Origin: an uncultured Spartobacteria bacterium
GTDB lineage: Bacteria; Verrucomicrobiota; Verrucomicrobiia; Chthoniobacterales; Chthoniobacteraceae
DNA length: 64,000 nt
Assembly: GCA_903933715.1 (NCBI GenBank)
Contig: CAIZLD010000055.1
Span: 38,351-102,350 of the forward strand
Direction: 5' to 3'
The position numbers and the translations under genes are program-made. The notes beneath the pieces were generated by a model that saw only the letters and a program-made list of their open reading frames with translations, was not told the DNA's origin and did no database searches. Numbering within the stretch: position 1 is the stretch's first letter; each line of letters opens with the position of its first letter. Below, piece after piece: positions 24,578-33,441 of this stretch.

Positions 24578-25912
24578 ATGGATATTCACTTTCAAGGGAT
24601 CTGGCGCATGGACTGGGGTTTTGGAAACCCGAACAAGACTGCGGCTTTCATTGCCCTTCTCATGATTGCAATCTGGGCGTTGCCGCTGATCCGGCGCTGG
24701 CTTTTTTGGGTTGCCCTCCCTATTTTTACAGCGTTGGGTGTTTGCCTTATGCATACGATGTCGCGCGGCGGGTTTGTGGCCGCATTTGTGGGGCTTGGTG
24801 CTGTCTTATGGAAGCTGCCTCGTCCTTGGCCGCGTTTACATGTCCGTGCCGTTGCAGTTGCAGTGACGATCATGCTTGGCGGCGCAGTGGCGCTTCAGAC
24901 GACCGCGCGTTTTGCGCAGAGCTATCAGGACCGCTCGATCACCAATCGTATCGAGATATGGAAACGCGCTCCGCAAATGATCGTGGATGCTCCAGCAGGA
25001 TGGGGCCTGGGCAATGCAGGCAACGCTTATGCCAGTTGGTATCAGCCGATCAGTGATGGCGAGGAATATAGGACGCTCGTTAACAGCCATTTAACTTGGC
25101 TGGTCGAATTTGGCTGGCCGCTACGGATTCTATACGTTTTTGGCTGGTTTGCGGTGTTCGTTGTTTGCTATGGGGGAGCGGCACAAAGTAAAGCCGGATA
25201 CGGAATTGCATTTGGGCTGTGGCTTACTTTTTTTGTCGCCAGCGCATTTAGTTCTGTTGCCGAAGTCCCCTGGCTCTGGGGTGCACCGGTCATTGGTCTT
25301 GCTGCCGTGTTGACTACGCGTTTTCGAAACCGAATTTGGCCAACCCGCCTCGCATGGGTATGTGGTATGGGGGCTGCTCTTGCGATATTAGGCACGCTCT
25401 ATGGCATTGGAAGCACTGGCCCAGCAAGAAACCTATCTGTTTCCAATAGCGGTTCTATTTGCGTAGGCACGCGCAGTCCAAAGCTGTGGGTGCTTGTCAG
25501 CCCTCCGTTTGCTTTCAATACGATCTCCGCAAATTATCCACGAAACCTACGTGAATATTGCAAGGATACCGCCAATTTGCCTGCAATCGGTTTTGCTGAT
25601 TCGTTAGCCGGACTGCCGAACCTCACCGGGTGCAAGCTGGCTGTTATTGGTGCATTGCCGAAGGAAGAGTGGCATGCATTGCGCGACCGGGTTCAATCTT
25701 GCGAAGAACTGCTCTTGATTGCCCCGGATGTCTTACCTGATGAGCTAAATCTTCCTAGCAATATCCTCGCTAAAACCAGTGTCGCCTTTGGCGAGTTCTC
25801 AAGTCGACCGTACATTTCATCTTGGCAGAGCGCGGGAAAACACCAGCAAATCGAAGGCGTTGGTGATTTTTTTCAATGCTGGCCCGAAATCGTCTTCACC
25901 TCTCTGAAGTAG
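24578..25912 (+). CDS. O-antigen ligase-like membrane protein with soluble C-terminal domain
   Basis: 444 residues. Starts directly at the GNPNKTAAF motif of the Wzy/WaaL ligase family and has about seven membrane segments to residue 270, with LLMIAIW, MHTMSRGGFVAAFVGLGAV and the outer loop GWGLGNAGNAYASWYQP. The usual first helices of the family are missing. Residues 285-444 form a soluble mixed alpha/beta domain (KLWVLVSPPFAFN, LAVIGALPKEEWHAL) that I do not recognise. Followed after two bases by the rhodanese gene. It probably handles polysaccharide at the inner membrane; the attached domain is unusual. Confidence 0.72.
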   Translation: MDIHFQGIWRMDWGFGNPNKTAAFIALLMIAIWALPLIRRWLFWVALPIFTALGVCLMHTMSRGGFVAAFVGLGAVLWKLPRPWPRLHVRAVAVAVTIMLGGAVALQTTARFAQSYQDRSITNRIEIWKRAPQMIVDAPAGWGLGNAGNAYASWYQPISDGEEYRTLVNSHLTWLVEFGWPLRILYVFGWFAVFVVCYGGAAQSKAGYGIAFGLWLTFFVASAFSSVAEVPWLWGAPVIGLAAVLTTRFRNRIWPTRLAWVCGMGAALAILGTLYGIGSTGPARNLSVSNSGSICVGTRSPKLWVLVSPPFAFNTISANYPRNLREYCKDTANLPAIGFADSLAGLPNLTGCKLAVIGALPKEEWHALRDRVQSCEELLLIAPDVLPDELNLPSNILAKTSVAFGEFSSRPYISSWQSAGKHQQIEGVGDFFQCWPEIVFTSLK

Positions 25913-25914
25913 TT

Positions 25915-26508
25915 ATGCAGAAATTACCGCATTTTCTCAAAACCATCGCTAGTGACCTTTCCGCCGTCTGGATCATGGCGACAATAGCTGCATGCTTCGG
26001 ATTTGCCATCAACCAATTTAGAGACAACCCGCTGCCACTGGTGTATTCGGCCAAGGCAGAACGTATCCAGCAGGCCGTTGCCAAGCTCTCGGCAGAAACA
26101 ACGACTCCAAAACCACCCAGTCCAGCTGCAGACATGGATGTCACTCTGCCATCGGCTATTCCCAAAGTGCATCAGCTTGATCTCCAAAGTTTCCGCGACA
26201 TCGTCGAGGGAAAAACCAAAGGGGTTGTGCTCGACGCCCGGCCCGAAATTTTTCACAGACTAGGGCATGTTCCCGGTGCGATCAGCCTCCCTAGAGAGGA
26301 ATTCAAAGAAAGCTACAGCAAACAACGGGCATTATTGGAAAAAGACAAATCCCAACCAATTGCTATCTATTGTTCGAGTTCCAGTTGCGAAGATAGCCAG
26401 ATGGTTGCCGACGCGCTCGTGAAACTTGCCTACGCTCACATATACATTTACAAGGGCGGCTGGAGTGACTGGACAAGCGCCCATCTTCCCGAGGAGAAAG
26501 CCCAATGA
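25915..26508 (+). CDS. Membrane-anchored rhodanese-domain protein
   Basis: ATG 25915 gives 197 residues; the ORF opens earlier inside the previous gene. One membrane segment (about 12-32), a Pro/Thr linker, then a rhodanese domain (about 85-195) with VVLDARPEIFHRLGHVPGAI and active-site loop YCSSSSCED (C153). The loop CSSSSC has the expected length for a sulfurtransferase or phosphatase-like rhodanese. Coupled to the MauE/DoxX gene by ATGA overlap, a pairing that I recall from related genomes. Confidence 0.88.
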   Translation: MQKLPHFLKTIASDLSAVWIMATIAACFGFAINQFRDNPLPLVYSAKAERIQQAVAKLSAETTTPKPPSPAADMDVTLPSAIPKVHQLDLQSFRDIVEGKTKGVVLDARPEIFHRLGHVPGAISLPREEFKESYSKQRALLEKDKSQPIAIYCSSSSCEDSQMVADALVKLAYAHIYIYKGGWSDWTSAHLPEEKAQ

Positions 26509-26948
26509 ACCTTCTGAAAAACCGTTTTGTCATCATCGCCCTCCGCTGGGGACTTGCCGCCGTGTTTATCTACGCAGGGGCAACAAAACTCGGCTCGCCT
26601 CAAAACTTCAGCGACAGCATTGCGACTTTTGCCATCCTTCCTAACGGCCTGATCAATCTGATGGCGCTTGCGTTACCCCCTTTTGAAATCATTGCTGGCT
26701 TGGCCTTGATCACCGGCATCCAACGCCGTCCGGCTTTTTTTGGGCTAGCCGCGCTTACGCTTATCTTCATGCTCGCATTGGGAGCAGCAATCGTTCGTGG
26801 TATTCCTGTCGATTGTGGCTGCTTTGGCTCCGGAAAACCTTCGACTGCCGCCGCTTGGATTTCTCTGGGGCGTGACATACCGATCCTGGCGATTGCGCTT
26901 CTTCTCTATCTGCGCGAAATGCCGACTTCATCCACCGCCTGTGCGTAG
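26505..26948 (+). CDS. MauE/DoxX-type membrane protein
   Basis: 147 residues, four membrane helices. N-terminal RWGLAAVFIYAGATKLGSPQNF is the DoxX/MauE signature, and VDCGCFG in the third loop is the conserved Cys pair of MauE-like proteins, thought to handle thiol redox. It overlaps the rhodanese gene and probably acts with it in membrane sulfur or disulfide chemistry. Length typical. Confidence 0.87.
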   Translation: MNLLKNRFVIIALRWGLAAVFIYAGATKLGSPQNFSDSIATFAILPNGLINLMALALPPFEIIAGLALITGIQRRPAFFGLAALTLIFMLALGAAIVRGIPVDCGCFGSGKPSTAAAWISLGRDIPILAIALLLYLREMPTSSTACA

Positions 26949-27003
26949 CCTTCTCTCGAAAACCAAGACAAATCCCGAAGGATTCGGTAGCGCAGTTTTG
27001 CCT

Positions 27004-27480
27004 TCAAGAGAAGAAAGCACCCCCTTTATAATTCTGAAACGTCGCAATTGTGGAAAGAGCGTGTTTTCTAAATCTCCCCTTTGGCTCCCGTTCGCCTCGT
27101 TCCCACTTTGCAAGCGTGCTTGGATCAATCCCGAGTTCACGGGCGAAAATCTTCTGCGTAAGCCCGCGTGCTTTCCGGTGCGCGACGAGTTGCTCGGCGA
27201 TAGTGGCTCCGGTCGGCAGGGGATTGTATCCCAGAAACTCAACCACTTTCGCCATGTGAATGACACGTGGAGTAGAGTGTCCCTTCTCCCAATTTACGAC
27301 CGACATCTGGTCGCAACCGATCCTCTCTGCTACGTCGCTCTGCCGAAGGTTGAGATCGAGACGGCGTTTGCGGATTGCTTCGCCGATAGTCTGTGGGTTG
27401 GCCGGATAGCCCTTCGTCTCTGTAAAATATGGCCCGTGGGGGCACCGTGCCGCCTTTAGTGTCACATTGCAAAAAGGCAA
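27004..27480 (-). CDS. Tandem XRE-type HTH regulator
   Basis: Two successive helix-turn-helix units: residues about 33-75 (IGEAIRKRRLDLNLRQSDVA, MSVVNWEKG) and about 95-140 (KARGLTQKIFARELGIDPST, LAKWERGEREP). The ORF opens at TTG 27480; GTG 27465 is an alternative and the true start is uncertain. Proteins of this layout, KGYP...IGEAIRKRR, are common single regulators. Its 5' end stops six bases short of the broken comM gene, so it lies right at that junction. Confidence 0.78.
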   Translation of the reverse strand: MPFCNVTLKAARCPHGPYFTETKGYPANPQTIGEAIRKRRLDLNLRQSDVAERIGCDQMSVVNWEKGHSTPRVIHMAKVVEFLGYNPLPTGATIAEQLVAHRKARGLTQKIFARELGIDPSTLAKWERGEREPKGRFRKHALSTIATFQNYKGGAFFS

Positions 27481-27485
27481 CGCAT

Positions 27486-27971
27486 CAGTGTCCGTGCGGT
27501 TATTTTGGGGATCTGAAGCGGGAGTGCCGCTGTTCCGCCGTGCAAGTGCAACGCTACCGCCAGCGCATCTCCGGGCCGCTCCTGGACCGCATCGACATCC
27601 ACATGGAAGTCCCCGCCGTTCCGTTCAAAGACCTGACCGGAACCCAATCCGGCGAATCTTCCAATGCCATCCGCGAGAGAGTGCTGGCCGCGCGGGCCAT
27701 TCAGCAGGACCGATGGACCGGGCCGGGAAATTCCCGTTGCAACGCCCGGATGAGCAGCAAACAAATCAAGACCCATTGCGCGCTGGACGACGATTCCCGC
27801 GAACTCCTGCGCATGGCCATGCACGAGCTGAACCTGAGCGCCCGCGCGCACGATCGCATCCTGAAAGTCGCCCGCACCATCGCCGATCTTGAAGCCGCTC
27901 CCAACATCACCGCCCAGCACTTGAGCGAGGCGATTCAGTACCGGACGCTGGATCGGAATTTATGGGTATAA
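27486..27971 (+). pseudogene. comM: ComM/YifB-type Mg-chelatase-like protein, 3' fragment
   Basis: Only the last third is present. From C at 27489 the frame reads CPCGYFGDLKRECRCS, RYRQRISGPLLDRIDIHMEV, SSNAIRERVLAARAIQQDR, then LSARAHDRILKVARTIADLE and AIQYRTLDRNLWV, the exact C-terminal part of ComM (AAA+ finger region and lid). The upstream 19 codons are unrelated. ComM promotes branch migration in natural transformation. The missing ATPase core makes this non-functional. comM is a known island insertion target in other bacteria. Confidence 0.85.
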
Positions 27972-27993
27972 TGCCGGGTTCAGCAAACCGCTT

Positions 27994-28258
27994 TAGGCTG
28001 AATCGACATTCAAAAGCCGTCGCAACCCGGAGGGTTGCCAGCGAATAGCCGGTGGTTGAGCGGAGCGACACCACCGGATGAGGTGTTTGAAAGAATTCAC
28101 CCCAAAGGGGTGGCAGAAAACGAGACGATCGTCTCTGCCACCCCTTTGGGGTGAGACGTGGTTTCGCATTGAAACCGGTGGTGTCGCTCCGCTCAACCAC
28201 CGGCTATGGGCTTCAAACCCTTTGGGTTTGGCTCGATCTGAATGTCGATTCAGCTTAG
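27994..28258. repeat. Nested palindrome of about 265 bp
   Basis: Arms pair in order: TGAATCGACATTCA (27999) with TGAATGTCGATTCA (28239); 33 bases at 28045-28077 perfectly with 28175-28207; about 21 bases at 28096-28117 with 28133-28154; and a self-complementary centre GAGACGATCGTCTC. Local hairpins (AACCCGGAGGGTT; CCCCAAAGGGG) sit inside each arm. The 33-base module recurs at 63956-63989. No gene is supported between 27972 and 28430. Confidence 0.88.
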
Positions 28259-28430
28259 GCCGTGTTTACGAATTTCTTGAATTAAGAAGCCAGGAATTCA
28301 GGAAAAGGCAGAAGAGGGAGTGAGAGGGATGGATCGCCGTTGAGCGTTCCCAAAAGCAGAATCTCCGATTCCACCCTTTTTTTGCTGGCTTCTTGGCTTC
28401 CGAATTACTTTTGCAATTCGTTAACAGCTC

Positions 28431-29450
28431 CTAACCATTGACGACGTCGGTTTCAGGCTTGGCAATCCAGCCGCCCCCACCTGAACCGCCCCCAGCCGGA
28501 GCCGGATTGGGGTCCGGCTGTTTTTCCAGCGGCAGGATCTGTTTGTCGCTGGTTCCCGATCTGATTTCCGAAATCACTTTATCGAGCTTTTCCTTGATGA
28601 TGGGGTCGTCGATGCGGCTCTTGAATTCGTCCTCGAATCCGTCAAGTACGGTTGAGATATCATCCGAGCCCGCCGCAGACTGCAGCGCCCCTCCTGTGAT
28701 CCCCACAATGGTTGTTGCCAATCCAGGAAAATCTTTCGCAATCAAGGTGGCAACTTCCCTGCCGATCTTAATGATCAGGTTCTTGTTGGAGGAAATGGAG
28801 CCGGGAAGAAGAACGGTCAACGCTGCAATGCTGTTGGCCAGTTCAGAGCGTATTTCAGGGAGGGAAGCTTCTTTTGCCAAAAGGGCGCGTGTGATCCCGG
28901 CCGCAATCTCCGGGCTTTTGTTTGCGAGTCGCGGATGTTCGGCAAACATCGCACCGATCGCGCTGGCGATGCTGCTGGCTTGCGATAGTGGTGCGGAGGC
29001 CGTGACTTCCTGCGCAATGGCTCCCGCCTGGTCGATGGTGGCGGATTGTGACGCAATCACGGCGGCGGTGATTTGTGGAAGCTGTGCGGGATCGCCGGCT
29101 CCGGCACCAATGGCGATGCTGCCCGCAACCGAAGCGGCCACGCGCCCCGGAAGTTTCTTAGCCAGTAAACCAGCCAGGGTTGCGTTATCGGAGAAATCAT
29201 CCTTTATTCCCGCAAGAAGTTGTGCCACACGGCCGGCAACTTCCTTTTGGTTCTCTGGGCTGGCCGATTTGATCAGAGCCGCTCCCAGAGCTGCCTTCGC
29301 TTCAAGGGTCTGTCCTTGTGCCGATGTTTTTAGCGATTGGAGCTGGCCTTCGAGATTGGAGTCAATGGCACGAGCGGGAACCGCGGCAAGGGCGATCGCG
29401 CAAAAGACCCAGAGAAACAAAATAGAGAGCAATTTGGATTTGCGAGGCAT
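28431..29450 (-). CDS. Secreted Ala-rich helical protein
   Basis: ATG 29450 starts a 339-residue protein with signal peptide (MPRKSKLLSILFLWVFCAIA, cleaved after PARA). The mature part is Ala/Ser-rich helices with repeats of about 40 residues such as AAVIASQSATIDQAGAIAQEV and SSIASAIGAMFAEHPRLAN, and a Gly/Pro tail (APAGGGSGGGG). It may be a repetitive periplasmic or surface protein. No recognised domain. The long opposite-strand ORF covering it is a composition shadow. Confidence 0.68.
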   Translation of the reverse strand: MPRKSKLLSILFLWVFCAIALAAVPARAIDSNLEGQLQSLKTSAQGQTLEAKAALGAALIKSASPENQKEVAGRVAQLLAGIKDDFSDNATLAGLLAKKLPGRVAASVAGSIAIGAGAGDPAQLPQITAAVIASQSATIDQAGAIAQEVTASAPLSQASSIASAIGAMFAEHPRLANKSPEIAAGITRALLAKEASLPEIRSELANSIAALTVLLPGSISSNKNLIIKIGREVATLIAKDFPGLATTIVGITGGALQSAAGSDDISTVLDGFEDEFKSRIDDPIIKEKLDKVISEIRSGTSDKQILPLEKQPDPNPAPAGGGSGGGGWIAKPETDVVNG

Positions 29451-29617
29451 ATTCAGGGATGGATTTTTTGAGCCGACACCCAAACAACCTTCTGGCCTCG
29501 CTTGGGTAGCGCCCTTTAGTCGCTTTATAATGGATTCCATTAGAGTTCACAATAGTTTTTTCCTTAAACGCCTCGCTGATGCGCAGGGGGGAGAAAATGG
29601 CCCGGTTGTGAAACCCT

Positions 29618-31486
29618 TTATTCCTGATCCAAGCTGGCGGGTTCGAACTCAAGGATGGAATGGGCTTCCTTCATCCCGATGTTTGGGTTGGTCCCCAATT
29701 GCTTCGCCGCTTCCAGGTATTTCTTTTCCGATTCTTGCTGGCCTGTCAGGTGCAGGTGGGCGGCATAATAGGAATAGAGCAGGCCCATATTGGGGTCCCA
29801 ACGGAGCGCGGTTAGATACGCCTGGTCGGCTTCTTCGAAGCGGCGCGCGCCGTCGAGGGCTTGCCCCAGCCGAACCAGGAAGCTTTCGTCCTGGGGGAAG
29901 AGCTTCAGTCCATTGCGGAAAGCGGTAATGGCATTCTCAAAAAGGGTGGATCGCAAGGCCGGAACTTTCATCCTGAGCGCCATCATCCGATAGGCTTCCC
30001 CCTGGTAGAAATACGGGTGGGGGTTCGACGGATCCTCTTTGATCGCTTGAGCCGCTTGGTGGACGCTGTGTTGATATTGGCTCTTGCGCAGGGCAACGCG
30101 GGCTTTCTCGGTCAGCTCTTCCCCTTTGTATCTGTAGCCGATGCCGGCCAAGGTGGCGATGCCGAGCAGAACCAACCCGACCCGGAGTGCCATCCCGGGG
30201 GACGCCCAGGTTGGGGATTGGATATTGTGGCCGGTCCCCGTATTGCCAAGCAGCCCGAAAAGGAACGCAAAGAGCAGGGCGTTTGAGGGGATGTGCATGT
30301 TGAAATCAACAACGGAATGAGCCATGAGGGCCGCGACGGCAGCGGTGGCGCCGAGGGTCAAGGCAAGAGCATTGCTCCGGGGGGAAACCAGGGTGTTGCA
30401 AAGGCGTCGCAGGGTGATCTCACGAAGGCTCCGAATGCCGTTTGAAAGGTGAGTGATTAAAAAAGCGAGAGCAAGCAGTTCGCCGACGATCCCGTATTCC
30501 GCAAGCAGCTCCAGATAGTCGCCGTGAGAGTGGATGGGGTCATTCTGGATCTGGGGCCGGCGGAAAAGGCGTCCATAATAGAGGTGCGTGCCGGGGCCGG
30601 TGCCCCATACCGGGTTGAGTTTGAATTGGTCCAGGGTTGCCAGCCAGTTGTAGACGCGCACATCTTTTGAGGCTTCCGAGATGGCATGGATCCGCTGGTG
30701 GATGTACGGGTTGCGCGTCATCAAAAACCCGGTGGTGCACAATATCAGAACCCCCGCGGTAACCATCCCGAGAATGGCGGCGCCCATGCTGTATCGCTTG
30801 TAGAAGTAGATGATCCAGACGGAAAGGGCTCCGAAAACCACCAGGGAAAAAATCGAACTAAGGTAACCTCCCCGGCTTCCACTGAGGATGACCCCCAGAT
30901 AGCAAAGCGCTGTGATATACCCGGCGAGCAATTTGGTTGCCAATTTGCACCGGCTCCAGATCGTGATGCCAAGGGCGATCAAGGCGACCGATTCGAGGTA
31001 GCCGGCCAGGTGATTGCCGCAGATCAGCATCCCGCTGGCACGGCAAGAAGTGTCCGCCCGGACAAATCCGAAAAGCATGAAGCCGTTGTGCCCCTGGAAC
31101 TGAAGGAGGCTGACCGCGACATGCACGACCCCCACCCCCAAGAGAGCAGCCGCGATCCATAGGCGGGAGCGGGAATCGTGGATATAAAGGGTCGTCAATA
31201 AATAGACCAGCAGCACCCCGGCCGCCATGAAGCCGTCGGTTCTCGCGAGGTAAGGAACCGGGGCGACCCACACGCTGTAAAAAACGTAGCCTGCGAGCAA
31301 CAGAGTGGAAATCAAACAGGCCGGAGCTGGCTTAACCCCGGGACGGCGGACCCAAAAAACGGATAAAACCGCCGCGGCGGCGACCAGTGCATAAGCCGGC
31401 AAGCTGAAAACCAGGCGTGTTCCCCCGATAAAACATTGAATGAGAACCAGACAGGCGGTCAGAAGCGCGGGGATGAGAAAATTCAT
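29618..31486 (-). CDS. O-antigen ligase/polymerase with TPR tail
   Basis: 622 residues. About eleven membrane helices to residue 445 with the Wzy_C/WaaL core: SGSRGGYLSS, GTGPGTHLYYGRL, SHGDYLELLAEYGIVGE and HSVVDFNMHIPSN. Then a periplasm-facing tetratricopeptide part (about 470-610) with FYQGEAYRMMALR, GLKLFPQDESFLVRLGQALD and FEEADQAYLTALRWDPNMG. This membrane-plus-TPR fusion is usual in PVC and deltaproteobacterial polysaccharide clusters. It should join or polymerise repeat units at the outer face of the inner membrane. Confidence 0.88.
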   Translation of the reverse strand: MNFLIPALLTACLVLIQCFIGGTRLVFSLPAYALVAAAAVLSVFWVRRPGVKPAPACLISTLLLAGYVFYSVWVAPVPYLARTDGFMAAGVLLVYLLTTLYIHDSRSRLWIAAALLGVGVVHVAVSLLQFQGHNGFMLFGFVRADTSCRASGMLICGNHLAGYLESVALIALGITIWSRCKLATKLLAGYITALCYLGVILSGSRGGYLSSIFSLVVFGALSVWIIYFYKRYSMGAAILGMVTAGVLILCTTGFLMTRNPYIHQRIHAISEASKDVRVYNWLATLDQFKLNPVWGTGPGTHLYYGRLFRRPQIQNDPIHSHGDYLELLAEYGIVGELLALAFLITHLSNGIRSLREITLRRLCNTLVSPRSNALALTLGATAAVAALMAHSVVDFNMHIPSNALLFAFLFGLLGNTGTGHNIQSPTWASPGMALRVGLVLLGIATLAGIGYRYKGEELTEKARVALRKSQYQHSVHQAAQAIKEDPSNPHPYFYQGEAYRMMALRMKVPALRSTLFENAITAFRNGLKLFPQDESFLVRLGQALDGARRFEEADQAYLTALRWDPNMGLLYSYYAAHLHLTGQQESEKKYLEAAKQLGTNPNIGMKEAHSILEFEPASLDQE

Positions 31487-31745
31487 GAACGTCTCGTCGG
31501 GTCGGTTTTCGTGATCTGGAAATTCGGTTCAGGCAGCTTGCCCTGACGTTGCGGAAGAATAGATACGGAAGTGACCCTAAAGCGGCAACTTTTTTAGTAA
31601 ATCGGGCCATTTTTTGCATAAAGATGAAAATTTTTCCTGTTCAACGGCATTTCCGGTTGCAAACCATCAGACTTGGAAAAAACCGATGGCACTTCCCCAA
31701 TCAACTCGCGATGCCCGTGGCCATTGACCGACGCATCCATTTGCC

Positions 31746-32276
31746 ATGCCACCTTCCGTATTGATGGATGATATGAATCATCTCCGTTGCGTTGTGGTGA
31801 TTTTTTTATTGTGCCTCTCTGCGCCGCTTTTTGCCCAAAACAACAGGATGGCCTCTGCGCAGGCGGCGAATGGGATGGGGTATTATGCAAGCGAAGCCCC
31901 TCTGGATCCGTCCGTTAGCGCCGATTTGCGGCTTGCGGCCGCTTACTGCCAACTGCGTGCTTTTTCAACCGGCGAGCAAAAAATTTGCTGGAGGCGCGTG
32001 AAGGAAGCTTTGGTTAAAGCCGGGGCCGTCTCCTCCTACCCTGCGACCCGTTACGCATACCAGGCTGGCAACGAACTGGTGACGCGATACGGGTTCCGCA
32101 AAATCGACATCCGCAATCCGTATGACGCTCCGGTGGGTGCCATCCTGGTCTACAAAGATGATGGGGAGGTCGGCGGATTTGGACATGCTGAAATCCGGAC
32201 TCTTCACGGGTTTGCCAGCGATCGCGTTTCCAGAGGCTACTGCAAATACAAGCTCACCGGGGTTTATATTAAATAG
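31746..32276 (+). CDS. Secreted CHAP/NlpC-like hydrolase
   Basis: 176 residues from ATG 31746; signal peptide sits at the in-frame ATG 31773 (MNHLRCVVVIFLLCLSAPLF), and none of the starts has a clear ribosome site. Candidate catalytic Cys lies in KICWRRVKEAL and His in GFGHAEIRT; IRNPYDAPVGAILVYKD fits the strand before the His. This is the C...H order of CHAP-type peptidoglycan amidases. It overlaps the convergent GT9 gene by 8 bases. Family likely, activity not shown. Confidence 0.65.
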   Translation: MPPSVLMDDMNHLRCVVVIFLLCLSAPLFAQNNRMASAQAANGMGYYASEAPLDPSVSADLRLAAAYCQLRAFSTGEQKICWRRVKEALVKAGAVSSYPATRYAYQAGNELVTRYGFRKIDIRNPYDAPVGAILVYKDDGEVGGFGHAEIRTLHGFASDRVSRGYCKYKLTGVYIK

Positions 32277-33234
32277 GGTCGCGGCAATGGATCGGGACGA
32301 TCTGCCGCAAGGCGCGAGCCACTTCTTGAATCACCGGTTCCCAAGCTCCTTCTTTTGGCTGCCGGAAGATTCGCATCGTCGGATACCAGGGGGAATCCGG
32401 CCGGTTCGCCAGCCAGCGCCAATCAGCCTCGTTCCGGAGCAACATCCAGACCGGGCATCCCAGGGCTCCGGCCAGGTGAGCCGCCATCGAGTCCACCGTC
32501 AAGATCAGGTCCATTTGCATCATCGCGGCTGCCGCCTGGGTGATTTCACGCGTCTGGTCCGATAACGGCTCCAGTTTCAAAGCAGATCGCTCGCCCGCGT
32601 GAATCCCTTGCTGAAGGCTGTAAAACCGCACGTTTTCGATGTGCCGAAGCGGATCGAGTTTTTGAATCGGGATCGATCGCCTCGGGTTCCATTCGCTTGC
32701 GGCCCAGAGCAGGCCCACGTTGAATGCGCCGCTTTGGATCGGGAAGCCGGCTCTTGCCCGACCCAACGAGTCGGTTGGCAGGTAAGGCACGTTATTTGGC
32801 AAAGTCTCGGGGGTGCACCGAAAAGCATACGCCAGCTCCATGATCTCGATCTCCACCTCATGAGCGGGCAACGGCTCCTCGCACCACCCGTTGCGGATTT
32901 CTCCAAACCGCTCCGAGCATCCCAGCAGCGGCAAAAGCGCCGGTTGAACGAGCAGGGTCACCTGGTGCGCCAGCTCCCGCAGGTGCGGCACGAACCGGAG
33001 AAATTGGAGCGTATCGCCGAGCCCGTGGTGGCATCGGACCACGACCCGGTTTCCCGAAAAAGGGAGCCCGTTCCAGAGCAAATGATGCTCCTGCCGGATG
33101 AGCCGTCCCGCCTTTTCCAAAGCCCGCCGCTCAATTTCAATCCGGTCGGTTTCCTCCCAGGCGGCGGTAAAATCGCCTCGCCGCATCGCTTCCATCCATC
33201 GCGATTCCCGGGCTTGGGGCGAGGCGTGATCCAT
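32269..33234 (-). CDS. GT9-like glycosyltransferase
   Basis: 321 residues. A short helical N-terminus precedes the Rossmann start VVVRCHHGLGDTLQFLRFVPHL, and the C-terminal nucleotide-binding part has LILTVDSMAAHLAGALGCPVW and DWRWLANRPDSPWYPTMRI. GLGD and the DSMAAHLAGALG helix are typical of family 9 (ADP-heptose-type) enzymes often fused to TPRs; here the TPR part is nearly lost. Probably transfers a sugar in surface-polysaccharide synthesis with the neighbouring ligase. Confidence 0.85.
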   Translation of the reverse strand: MDHASPQARESRWMEAMRRGDFTAAWEETDRIEIERRALEKAGRLIRQEHHLLWNGLPFSGNRVVVRCHHGLGDTLQFLRFVPHLRELAHQVTLLVQPALLPLLGCSERFGEIRNGWCEEPLPAHEVEIEIMELAYAFRCTPETLPNNVPYLPTDSLGRARAGFPIQSGAFNVGLLWAASEWNPRRSIPIQKLDPLRHIENVRFYSLQQGIHAGERSALKLEPLSDQTREITQAAAAMMQMDLILTVDSMAAHLAGALGCPVWMLLRNEADWRWLANRPDSPWYPTMRIFRQPKEGAWEPVIQEVARALRQIVPIHCRDPI

Positions 33235-33322
33235 AAATCCTCATCAAGGATTCTCGCCCACGGTGCGATCTGCGCTTTGCCAAATCGTGATTCGTTGGAC
33301 AACCTCGAATGAGGGTTGTTTT

Positions 33323-33397
33323 TGGTACCAGGGGGGAGAGTTGAACTCCCGACCAAGGGCTTATGAGTCCCCTGCTCTACCACTGAGCTACCCTGGC
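33323..33397 (-). tRNA. tRNA with CAT anticodon (Met, or Ile-CAU)
   Basis: The coding strand reads from GCCAGGG to an encoded CCA, 75 bases. Acceptor GCCAGGG pairs with CCCTGGT (G-U at the first pair), the D-arm contains GCTCAGTGGTAGAGC, the anticodon loop is CTCATAA and the T-arm GGGAGTTCAACTCTCCC. The first pair is not the C-A mismatch of initiators, so this is elongator Met or the Ile-CAU type. Confidence 0.93.
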
Positions 33398-33441
33398 GCA
33401 GGGCGGATAAATTAGGGGAGGCGCGTCCCCGGTTCAAGTGT

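Noticed and set aside
28438..29928. 496-residue + strand ORF
   Set aside because: Covers the antisense of the Ala-rich secreted protein, which has a clear signal peptide; the + frame is Ser/Ala/Arg noise.
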